Source: a virus
DNA: 30,157 bases
IMG/VR virus record: IMGVR_UViG_3300037245_003229
Span: 1-30,157 of that record
Reading direction: 5' to 3' (one strand)
Shown: positions 16,705-22,913 of the stretch, one piece after another
Numbering within the stretch: the stretch's first letter is position 1
How the letters are laid out: each line of letters begins with the position of its first letter
Notes under the pieces: generated by a model
What the model was told of the DNA's origin: nothing
Databases searched by the model: none
What the model saw: the letters and a program-made list of their open reading frames with translations, nothing else
Position numbers and translations under genes: made by a program

Positions 16705-17937
16705 TTAAACTATTTTATCGGAGTTAAAAATTCGCCCCGAAAGACTTTCGCAACCAATGTCAGACAACTCGCGTTTGACATTCCCCAGTATACTCAACTT
16801 CGCATCTACGGGCGCGGTGGCTAAAATCTTGTCCATATACGTTAAACATTGAATTCCCTCTTGAATTCTCATTAAACCAAGTTTATGAAACGCATTCATC
16901 AAATTCAATGGTTTCTTTGTAAACACAAACCCGGTTGACTGAACGAGTGGGTCTGCATCCATTTCTCTATACCGGTTAATGTAAGACTGCGCCCCTTCGA
17001 TAACCATGACCGGGTCCTTTAAATCAATACCGAGCAAAAGGATGGTATAGTTTAGATCAAGGTCTTTCGAAAAACGTTTCTTACCTTCGACACACCACCG
17101 TTTAGCCGCGTCGAAGTCCCCTATCCGTCTTGAAGTTTCGGTGGCCGAATAAAATATATTTCGCCTAACCTTCCCGGGGTCCATGTCCTCAAGGCGGTCA
17201 TAGTACGCTTCCGCCCATTCCATTGTCTTCTCGGGTCGTTGGTACGCCAAGTAGGCCGAATAAATCTGCATTAAATAAAACATTGCTTCGAAATCGTCGG
17301 AATTTGCGTCTAACTTCTTTTTAAGGAGGCTAACAGTTCGGTCAACCTTTACCTTTGACTCATCACGATTCAAGTCATACCCATAGTGAAGAATTTTAAT
17401 CCCACCACATACTGCGGCTTTCCCGGTGAATACTGGTTCATTATGGATCGTCGACTTATACCGCAGGTTCGACGTCCCCGAAAAGAACCTTGCGGGTTTG
17501 AACGTCGCCGCGATCTTACCCTTTACCATGTCTTCTAATTCAATTTTAACACACCCAACCATGTTCTTCGGGAGTTTAAGGAATTCCCCTTTCAAGGTTT
17601 CGGGGGAAGACCCTTCTAAAAACGTAAACTCTTCATCAGCATCGATGATCAACGTAAAATTAGTTTTAACCATCTTTAGTGCGACATTACGACACTTACT
17701 GAAGTAATTGCCTTCCCACGGAAACTCCTGGAGGCGGACTTTTGGATAATCCTTCCGTATAATGTCCATCGTTTTGTCGGTGCTTCCCGTATCGACTATA
17801 ACGATGTCATCGCACCATTGAATCGAATCGAGGCATCTCCGTATGTTTGACTCCTCGTTCTTTACGATCATACATGCTGTGATTCCAATACTTTTGTAAA
17901 ACTTCGGACTCTGTTTCTTAATTCTAAGTTTACCCAT
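16705..17937 (-). CDS. Family 2 glycosyltransferase with helical (TPR-like) C-terminal part
   Basis: 410 residues, start at 17937 after a strong AAGGAGG box. The GT-A fold signatures are clear: ACMIVKNEESNIRRCLDSI (residues 21-39), IVIVDTGSTDKT (45-56) and the DXD motif at D99-A-D101 in LIIDADEEF. After about residue 205 the sequence is helical with repeated aromatic and alanine positions (FEAMFYLMQIYSAYL, YYDRLEDMDPGKVRRN, EGAQSYINRYR), like the TPR part of SunS-type enzymes. It should move a sugar from a nucleotide-sugar donor to an unknown acceptor. It lies between the tail terminator and tail tube genes on the same strand, so it is expressed with virion proteins. It may modify tail proteins or host surface glycans; the sequence does not decide. 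Confidence 0.88.
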   Translation of the reverse strand: MGKLRIKKQSPKFYKSIGITACMIVKNEESNIRRCLDSIQWCDDIVIVDTGSTDKTMDIIRKDYPKVRLQEFPWEGNYFSKCRNVALKMVKTNFTLIIDADEEFTFLEGSSPETLKGEFLKLPKNMVGCVKIELEDMVKGKIAATFKPARFFSGTSNLRYKSTIHNEPVFTGKAAVCGGIKILHYGYDLNRDESKVKVDRTVSLLKKKLDANSDDFEAMFYLMQIYSAYLAYQRPEKTMEWAEAYYDRLEDMDPGKVRRNIFYSATETSRRIGDFDAAKRWCVEGKKRFSKDLDLNYTILLLGIDLKDPVMVIEGAQSYINRYREMDADPLVQSTGFVFTKKPLNLMNAFHKLGLMRIQEGIQCLTYMDKILATAPVDAKLSILGNVKRELSDIGCESLSGRIFNSDKIV

Positions 17938-17952
17938 CCCGGCTTCCTCCTT

Positions 17953-18354
17953 TTACTCACCCACAAACGCCATAAACGGTACGTCTACGGCAAGTTGATA
18001 AAACTTCTCACTATTGCCAATCTCATTAGTGCTGGGTTCATCAAAAATGATTCCATCAATAACTTCTCGGCGAAATAACCCTTCCAAACTTCCCGCGTTT
18101 GTCCAGGTTTCCCTACTCTCTTTTCCCTTCGGTCCAAAAACTTGTATTTTAAGCACCCCATACCTGAACCCTACTCCATCGGTACCAAGTTCGCTCATCT
18201 CTGTAGTCCCGAAAATAATCGTAGGTCTTATCCAATGTCCTAACGGCGCCTCTACATCGGGGTCAAACGTACGGTTAGGCCAGGAAATAGGTGTACGATC
18301 GTAGTTATCGGCAATACGACTAACGACTTCGTCTCTTATTTCTAAAGGTGTCAT
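17953..18354 (-). CDS. Tail terminator protein (DUF4128-like)
   Basis: 133 residues, starting by an ATGA overlap (18351-18354) with the upstream neck protein and a GGAGG box inside that gene. The pattern of an N-terminal helix (TPLEIRDEVVSRIAD), FGTTEMSELG, FRYGVLKIQVFGPKG and the final YQLAVDVPFMAFVGE matches phage tail terminators of the gpU/DUF4128 type, which cap the tail tube and join it to the head. Size and gene order (after an HK97 gp10-like gene) agree. Confidence 0.75.
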   Translation of the reverse strand: MTPLEIRDEVVSRIADNYDRTPISWPNRTFDPDVEAPLGHWIRPTIIFGTTEMSELGTDGVGFRYGVLKIQVFGPKGKESRETWTNAGSLEGLFRREVIDGIIFDEPSTNEIGNSEKFYQLAVDVPFMAFVGE

Positions 18355-18806
18355 TTTGCCTCCACAACGTTTGATAATTTATCGGCCGCATTTGTAAGGA
18401 AGGTCGTAAACTCCTGGAGACTAATGGCTACCATACCAATAGGTGCCTGCTCACTATGCCCTTCCTCAAGTGCTTCGATATAAACAAGGTTATTGTAAAT
18501 CCAAATCGTCGTTCCATCCTCCGTTTCGTATTCCCAGTCGGCGGCATCTGTTAGATCTGCGTACTCTGGGGAATTCACGTCCATTGCCAATGCCCAATTC
18601 GCTCTTGCCCGCCCTGTATCAACTGGCGTTCGTTCAACGATCTTCGCAAACAGGTCAATAACAGTTTTCGTAACGATGGCCTCAAAATTCTTTGTACAAA
18701 ATTTAGCAAGATTCAATAAGGACGCAGAAAATGCTTTAGCATCCTTTTGAATGCTCGTTTCGATGGGATCGCCCTTTAACCGCTTCGGACCCTTAATTAA
18801 TTTCAT
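18351..18806 (-). CDS. HK97 gp10-like tail completion/neck protein
   Basis: 151 residues with the characteristic block VERTPVDTGRARANWALAM (about 57-75) and the late block IYNNLVYIEALEEGHSEQAPIGMV, both hallmarks of the HK97 gp10 family. These proteins act at the head-tail junction. Overlaps at both ends (TAATG upstream, ATGA downstream) indicate coupling in one operon. It is the only complete gene here, apart from the frameshifted extension, that ends in TGA at an overlap, which argues that TGA is a genuine stop in this genome. Confidence 0.88.
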   Translation of the reverse strand: MKLIKGPKRLKGDPIETSIQKDAKAFSASLLNLAKFCTKNFEAIVTKTVIDLFAKIVERTPVDTGRARANWALAMDVNSPEYADLTDAADWEYETEDGTTIWIYNNLVYIEALEEGHSEQAPIGMVAISLQEFTTFLTNAADKLSNVVEAK

Positions 18807-19213
18807 TAGCGCCTCGCGTGTACTCGGTAAAGTATTGGATACCCACCTGGTTCAACCACCTCAACTGCGACAATTGTGTGGATGTTATCTTGGAATACAA
18901 TGTCATACGTGGTTTTCTCGGGTGGATTAGCAATGTCGTACAAACCGTAGGCTGCCACCAACAACATTCGGTCCCCCCGTTTAACTGACGTTTTATCTTT
19001 CAACTGGCTCTGCGCTTTTACATCTTCGTTATACCCATCTTTAAACGCAGTAATGAGGCAATACGTATCAGTAGAATCAATGGTCCCACCCGTTGCCGCA
19101 TCCGTTTTGGGATCATAGGTAGTATACGTATGTTTACGAATCGTTACCGCGACCCCATCTTCCTTGATGTCGTTATAAGCACCCAGTGCTTCTGCAGCCC
19201 AATCGGTTGCCAT
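18806..19213 (-). CDS. Head-tail joining (stopper/head closure) protein
   Basis: 135 residues, ATG 19213, GAGGT box. The arrangement of beta segments (VAVTIRKHTYTTYDP, DTYCLITAFKDGY, VKRGDRMLLVAAYG, YDIVFQDNIHTIVAVEVVEPGGYPILYRVHARR) is that of small phage head-closure proteins encoded between the adaptor and the gp10-like gene. No catalytic motif is present. The assignment relies on gene order and fold pattern. Confidence 0.65.
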   Translation of the reverse strand: MATDWAAEALGAYNDIKEDGVAVTIRKHTYTTYDPKTDAATGGTIDSTDTYCLITAFKDGYNEDVKAQSQLKDKTSVKRGDRMLLVAAYGLYDIANPPEKTTYDIVFQDNIHTIVAVEVVEPGGYPILYRVHARR

Positions 19214-19214
19214 G

Positions 19215-19709
19215 TTAAGACCTCGCTAAAATAGTTCCGGATTGTAAAAAGCCCTTCAGCAAACCATCAATAACGGTAAACGTTGTTCGCCCGTTAGATG
19301 CGCTACCGAAAAATTCCTTTTCCAACACATCAACCTTCTTCCGTTTAATCTTGGAATCGGGTGTAACTGTTGGGAAGAGGTCCGAACCCGCCAGGGATTC
19401 AATGGCAGCCTCAACTTGTGCATCCTGCACCTTTTGTGGGACAACATTCGTTGGGTACAGGTACTCATCGTTATCGTACACGTTTGCACGAGGCCATTCC
19501 ATCGATTGGTCCCGCTCCGTTTTCGAACCCTTCCAATTCAAAGAATTGAGGTACATGCCACCCTCGTACAATGCCTTTTCCTTTTCATCGGTGCTTGCCG
19601 ACGTCCAAGTCGAGCTTGTACGGTTATCCATATAGGTTCCAGCGGAACTTACGGTATTGTAACTGTTTGCGTTGTCTACAACGCTTCCATCTTCAACAAT
19701 TAATGACAT
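19215..19709 (-). CDS. Head-tail adaptor (DnaT-like) protein
   Basis: 164 residues, start at 19709 after GGAGG. The opening MSLIVEDGSVVDNANSYNTV, then YLNSLNWKGSKTERDQSMEWPRANVYD and VVPQKVQDAQVEAAIESLAG, is the signature of the phage family annotated as DnaT-like ssDNA-binding protein. Despite that name, the family sits in the head-tail connector slot and likely forms the adaptor ring below the portal. The position after the capsid gene supports this. Confidence 0.8.
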   Translation of the reverse strand: MSLIVEDGSVVDNANSYNTVSSAGTYMDNRTSSTWTSASTDEKEKALYEGGMYLNSLNWKGSKTERDQSMEWPRANVYDNDEYLYPTNVVPQKVQDAQVEAAIESLAGSDLFPTVTPDSKIKRKKVDVLEKEFFGSASNGRTTFTVIDGLLKGFLQSGTILARS

Positions 19710-19721
19710 GTGTACCTCCGG

Positions 19722-19886
19722 TTATTTGTCGTAGTTTCCAATAACATCGGGTTTAACCCGCCTCGCACTACGTGCTTTCCTGGATTTCTTCACTGCAGCC
19801 TTTTTGTCTTCATCTTCCTCTGCAGCCTTCGCTTTAATCGCGTTTTGTCTGTCGCGTTCATATGCTTCAAAAGTGGCAGCACCCAT
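19722..19886 (-). CDS. Tiny charged protein after the capsid gene
   Basis: A 54-residue frame, ATG 19884-19886, with a strong AAAGGAG box and a TAA stop 12 nt before the adaptor start. The sequence is mainly Lys/Arg/Ala/Glu (AIKAKAAEEDEDKKAAVKKSRKARSARR) and should be helical. It is the first gene after the tandem hairpins that follow the capsid gene. I do not recognise it. Its ribosome site and spacing make it likely to be real; it might be a minor head component. Confidence 0.6.
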   Translation of the reverse strand: MGAATFEAYERDRQNAIKAKAAEEDEDKKAAVKKSRKARSARRVKPDVIGNYDK

Positions 19887-19906
19887 ATTGTTTCTCCTTT
19901 CTATTT

Positions 19907-19912
19907 AGTATA
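19907..19912 (-). promoter_or_regulatory. Possible promoter -10 box (TATACT) before the connector genes
   Basis: TATACT lies just after the terminator and 21 nt upstream of the tiny gene's ATG at 19886. A matching -35 box at normal spacing is not evident (TTGCCT is about 21 nt away). This is a weak candidate based on sequence only. Confidence 0.2.
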
Positions 19913-19925
19913 CGTATCTTTTACC

Positions 19926-19962
19926 AAAAAAAAAGGCAAACCGACGACTGTGGTTTGCCTTT
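19926..19962 (-). terminator. Strong rho-independent terminator downstream of the capsid gene
   Basis: Arms 19952-19962 and 19932-19942 (AAAGGCAAACC/GGTTTGCCTTT) form an 11-bp perfect stem with a 9-nt loop, followed in the minus-strand transcript by a run of T (19926-19934, overlapping the stem foot). It lies about 90 nt after the capsid stop codon. Confidence 0.85.
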
Positions 19963-19987
19963 AGATTCTGAGTCGGACCTTAGTTAA

Positions 19988-20010
19988 AGGAGCGGGCAGA
20001 ACCCGCTCCT
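19988..20010 (-). repeat. Hairpin upstream of the capsid terminator
   Basis: AGGAGCGGG (19988-19996) and CCCGCTCCT (20002-20010) form a perfect 9-bp GC-rich stem with a 5-nt loop. It lies between the capsid stop and the terminator and has no T run. It may stabilise the capsid mRNA 3' end. Confidence 0.7.
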
Positions 20011-20049
20011 ATACGAAGGAGGTAGAACGACAATCAGTTCAACCACCGA

Positions 20050-21060
20050 TTATCCGTTTGTTACGATCTGGACAAGGCGGATATTCTTTTGCTGGTAAAT
20101 CCGCGTCCATTGTGCGGCCTCTGCCATTTCGGCATTGGTCGGGCTCTGTCCGGCAATCGAGGAACTGTTAAAACGAATTCCACGGGGGTGCAGGAGGAAA
20201 TGGCGCCGGTGAATCAGAAGGTCAACACCTGCCAGGGAATTCCTGTCGGTTTCAACCGGGACCGGGGCCGCTCCATTACCTCGACCAATCGCGCCAGGGC
20301 CGAACAGGTAAGTGGTATAGGCGGCGGAGGTACCACCCGTGGTTACCGGGCAGGTATCATCCACGATGACCTCTTTACCCATGTAATAAGGAATCTTCAC
20401 TTTCGCGTCGGATTCCTCGACATAGTCAATGAGGTTGTTTTTCTGTAACCGACTGAACGGCACAGAGTGCATACACAGGGCGGTCAGCTTATTAGCCGCA
20501 TCACCCAGTTTTGTCATTGCATCAATGACGATGTCACCACTGATCTTGTTTGCGGTTGCGGCGGTACTACCACCTCCAACGGAAACGTCATTGATCAGGT
20601 CGGAACTGTTGGAAGCCGCATTAGCTGCGAAGACGCCGGTCAGGGTCTTAATGAGCAATGCCTGCTCTTTACGGTTCCAGAAATCGGCAACCATATTACC
20701 GAGGGCAGCCATCGGGTCGGCGCCTGCCAGGGCAGCCGCGATGTCCTCAACGCCCCATGCTTTACCTCTCATGTGCAGTACCGCGATGTCCTTGGCGGTT
20801 GACATGTTGTCGGGGGTCAGGGAACTATTCGTTCCGCCGGTACCGGTACCGAGGATTTCATCATCTCCGGTCAGGTCCTGAAAGAAAGGCATGTTGATGA
20901 GTTTGCCACCCGCAGAAGCCAAGACATCAAGCTTCGTGTCGGGGACGACGATCCCGCTACGAACTAAACGGGAAGTGTAAGTGGTCATTTCTTCGACATA
21001 CGGGATCCATACTGCGGGAACCAGAATATCAGCTACTCGGGTCGATCCTGTTCCGGGCAT
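20050..21060 (-). CDS. Major capsid protein
   Basis: I choose the ATG at 21058-21060 (MPGTGSTRVADIL, 336 residues), because the AAGGAG box is only one base from the ATG at 21066 and well spaced for this one. The conserved blocks are ILVPAVWIPYVEEMTTYTSRLVRSGIV at the N-terminus, INMPFFQDLTGDDE, VLHMRGKAWGVEDIAAALAGADPM and a C-terminal HRRHFLLHPRGIRF region. These fit the HK97-fold capsid family related to gp13-type major capsid proteins. It follows the scaffold gene and is followed by tandem hairpins and a terminator, as expected for the most abundant virion protein. No cleaved prodomain or protease gene is visible. Confidence 0.88.
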   Translation of the reverse strand: MPGTGSTRVADILVPAVWIPYVEEMTTYTSRLVRSGIVVPDTKLDVLASAGGKLINMPFFQDLTGDDEILGTGTGGTNSSLTPDNMSTAKDIAVLHMRGKAWGVEDIAAALAGADPMAALGNMVADFWNRKEQALLIKTLTGVFAANAASNSSDLINDVSVGGGSTAATANKISGDIVIDAMTKLGDAANKLTALCMHSVPFSRLQKNNLIDYVEESDAKVKIPYYMGKEVIVDDTCPVTTGGTSAAYTTYLFGPGAIGRGNGAAPVPVETDRNSLAGVDLLIHRRHFLLHPRGIRFNSSSIAGQSPTNAEMAEAAQWTRIYQQKNIRLVQIVTNG

Positions 21061-21072
21061 AATCATTCTCCT

Positions 21073-21101
21073 TTTAAAGTTATATTAGTGTTTAAAGTTA
21101 T
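21073..21101 (-). repeat. 11-bp direct repeat in the capsid leader
   Basis: ATAACTTTAAA (minus strand) occurs at 21091-21101 and 21073-21083, exactly 18 bp apart. The second copy abuts the capsid ribosome site. A 5-bp hairpin (21101-21105 with 21113-21117) lies just upstream. It could be a binding site or a relic of local duplication. Confidence 0.45.
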
Positions 21102-21134
21102 GGTCAGCAAACGACCAACCCGAGGAAAAACTAC

Positions 21135-22058
21135 TTACTTTGCGTTGTTGGCATTGACGGTTGCCGCCTCTGCTTGCATACGCGCCGCCCTCTGTGGGTC
21201 GGTATTCAAAATCTGGCCTTGTTCGGTTAAATTAAAATACGTTCCGCGAATCCAGGGGTTCTGGTTTGATTGTCCACCACCACCCTGTCCTGGTTTACCT
21301 TCACCTGCTCCGCTTCCACCCTGCCCCGCACCGACCATCAACGAATCGCGGTCATCATCACGGGCCACGAGAAGTCCAATGGCTTCCTCAAAGTCGGGTG
21401 CTTCTCCAACTCGTTCTTCCGAAAACAGTTTTTCCCCGTTACAATACGAAATAACGTGGTACTTACCATCTTCACCCTTTTCAACTTTGAAGTTCCCACC
21501 GAAATATGCTCTGGCAACCTTCGGAGGCATGTTCAGTTTGTCGGCCACAAATTTGGACGTTGTAAACTTCTGAGATACCATTAAATCGAAAAGCATGTCT
21601 TCGAGCCCAACTGAATGCTCGGTCGACTTGTCCAGGATTTTCCGGTGTTTAATTTCCATTTCCTTAACGCGCTTCTCATGGGCTTCGACTGCTTGCGTTT
21701 TAATCGTCTCAACCTCTTTCGCGTCAATAAGCTTTTTGTCATCCAGGTTCTTTACGGTGCCAATGGCGCCGGTTGCCTCGTCCATCCATGATTTAAAAAG
21801 CGAAACATCGGAAATGTCAACCTCGGCCTCTTCCAATACGTCCATGAAATCTTTGTAACCCTTCGCCTTCAGACGATGTCCTTTTGCCTCTTCCTGCAAT
21901 GTCGGTACTTTTGAAAACAAATGGATTGCATCTAACCCAATCTCTTTGTCGCCTCCGTCAGGTCCCGCCTTCTCTTGAATAACAATGGGGTTCCCTTTTG
22001 AGTCCATCGCAATACCAATCACACTGCCATCTGCATCTACAACTGTTTTGTACTTCAT
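21135..22058 (-). CDS. Capsid scaffolding protein
   Basis: I choose ATG 22056-22058 (MKYKTVVDADGSV), which has AAGGAG at good spacing. An upstream TTG at 22103 would add 15 residues without support. The product has 307 residues. A central charged helical region (AKEVETIKTQAVEAHEKRVKEMEIKHRKIL) is coiled-coil-like. A Gly-rich linker (VGAGQGGSGAGEGKPGQGGGG) precedes the C-terminal block NPWIRGTYFNLTEQGQ.ILNTDPQRAARMQAEA, which is typical of phage scaffolds that bind the capsid protein by their C-terminus. It is directly upstream of the capsid gene in transcription order. There is no serine protease motif. Confidence 0.82.
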   Translation of the reverse strand: MKYKTVVDADGSVIGIAMDSKGNPIVIQEKAGPDGGDKEIGLDAIHLFSKVPTLQEEAKGHRLKAKGYKDFMDVLEEAEVDISDVSLFKSWMDEATGAIGTVKNLDDKKLIDAKEVETIKTQAVEAHEKRVKEMEIKHRKILDKSTEHSVGLEDMLFDLMVSQKFTTSKFVADKLNMPPKVARAYFGGNFKVEKGEDGKYHVISYCNGEKLFSEERVGEAPDFEEAIGLLVARDDDRDSLMVGAGQGGSGAGEGKPGQGGGGQSNQNPWIRGTYFNLTEQGQILNTDPQRAARMQAEAATVNANNAK

Positions 22059-22238
22059 GACTTCACGTCTCCTTTCAAAAAAAGTGGATTTCACATCCAT
22101 CAAGAAAATGGTGCGTGGCCCTTCTGGGCGAAAACAATCTTAATAAAACCTTAATTGCGTTTTAATTACGTTTAGAAGGAATACTACTGATTGTTTAATA
22201 GAGATCAATAGGAACATTCAAGGAATTGTTAAATAAGA
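22059..22238 (-). promoter_or_regulatory. 180-nt non-coding leader of scaffold and capsid genes; possible promoter
   Basis: This is the longest gap without a gene. It is AT-rich. On the minus strand TTGATC and TAGTAT are 16 nt apart and could be a sigma70-like promoter (about 22175-22210). A short GCCC/GGGC hairpin and a TGGAT/ATCCA stem followed by a T run lie nearer the scaffold start. None is strong by eye. Confidence 0.25.
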
Positions 22239-22547
22239 CTACTCAATGAGGAAAATTCCAACTGCGGAGCCAAGCTCGTTAAGTGCTTGTTCGAAGATGT
22301 CGATATTTACAGTTGGAACATGTGTTTCTTCGCGGTATTGATCGGTGATGTCTGAACGAAAAGGAATAAAAAACTCACGCTTCGTTGTTAAGTACCTAAT
22401 AACCGCCCTACGTCCTACCGGGCGATTATTCAAAACAACGTTAAACGACACCTCAGGGCTCTTCTGTGTATCCGAATACTCGATATACCCATCGGCCTCG
22501 CCATGCATTTTTATTCCAATATTTTGTCGCGTTACTTTTGACGCCAT
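22239..22547 (-). CDS. Unrecognised small protein
   Basis: 102 residues, ATG 22545-22547 after AAGGAAAG and overlapping the previous gene by 16 nt. It ends in TAG, the only TAG stop among the genes here. The sequence looks beta-rich (GIKMHGEADGYIEYSD, SPEVSFNVVLNNRPVG, VIRYLTTKREFFIPF) with a final helix (IDIFEQALNELGSAVGIFLIE). No motif or family is recognised. Its place between the MuF protein and scaffold suggests a head-related or accessory role (inference only). Confidence 0.6.
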   Translation of the reverse strand: MASKVTRQNIGIKMHGEADGYIEYSDTQKSPEVSFNVVLNNRPVGRRAVIRYLTTKREFFIPFRSDITDQYREETHVPTVNIDIFEQALNELGSAVGIFLIE

Positions 22548-22732
22548 AAGTACTTTCCTTTTTGTGTTGGATAAATTCGGTCATGGATCATTCTGTTAAA
22601 AAGTATTGAATCTGGGATACCACCAGGGTACGCGGGGCATACAACGATACCCTTTTTAACACCATCGTAATGCTTACATGAGTTGCATTGTGGAACTGTT
22701 ATATCTTTCACTTTTAAAACTTCTTTAATCAT
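22532..22732 (-). CDS. Small cysteine-motif protein
   Basis: 66 residues with QCNSCKHYDG (C16, C19, H21), then CPAYPGGIPDSIL (C32) and H50. CxxCxH followed by C-x-[AF]-[YF]-P-x-GIP and a later His is a motif I have seen in small proteins encoded among phage head genes. It probably binds one zinc. The start uses an AGAGGT box. It overlaps the following gene by 16 nt. Function is unknown. Confidence 0.65.
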   Translation of the reverse strand: MIKEVLKVKDITVPQCNSCKHYDGVKKGIVVCPAYPGGIPDSILFNRMIHDRIYPTQKGKYLWRQK

Positions 22733-22760
22733 ATCGTACCTCTTATCTTAGACTACAACA

Positions 22761-22913
22761 TTATTCGTTTTGTTCGCGGTCCCCCTCTGGGTCAGGCGAA
22801 TCGTCTTCAGTAAGTTTAAGTGGAAGGAGTTTTCCGGTTTTGTCAACAAACGATATTGACCTCAGCCACTCCCGGAAATCGTCCTCGCTCTTTTTTGTAA
22901 TGTATTTTGCCAT
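22761..22913 (-). CDS. 50-residue charged protein coupled to the MuF gene
   Basis: The frame starts at ATG 22911-22913, inside the TAATG that ends the giant head protein, with AGGAGG upstream inside that gene. It reads MAKYITKKSEDDFREWLRS and ends in the acidic DSPDPEGDREQNE. The overlap and ribosome site make it very likely to be translated with the giant protein. No family is recognised. Confidence 0.7.
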   Translation of the reverse strand: MAKYITKKSEDDFREWLRSISFVDKTGKLLPLKLTEDDSPDPEGDREQNE

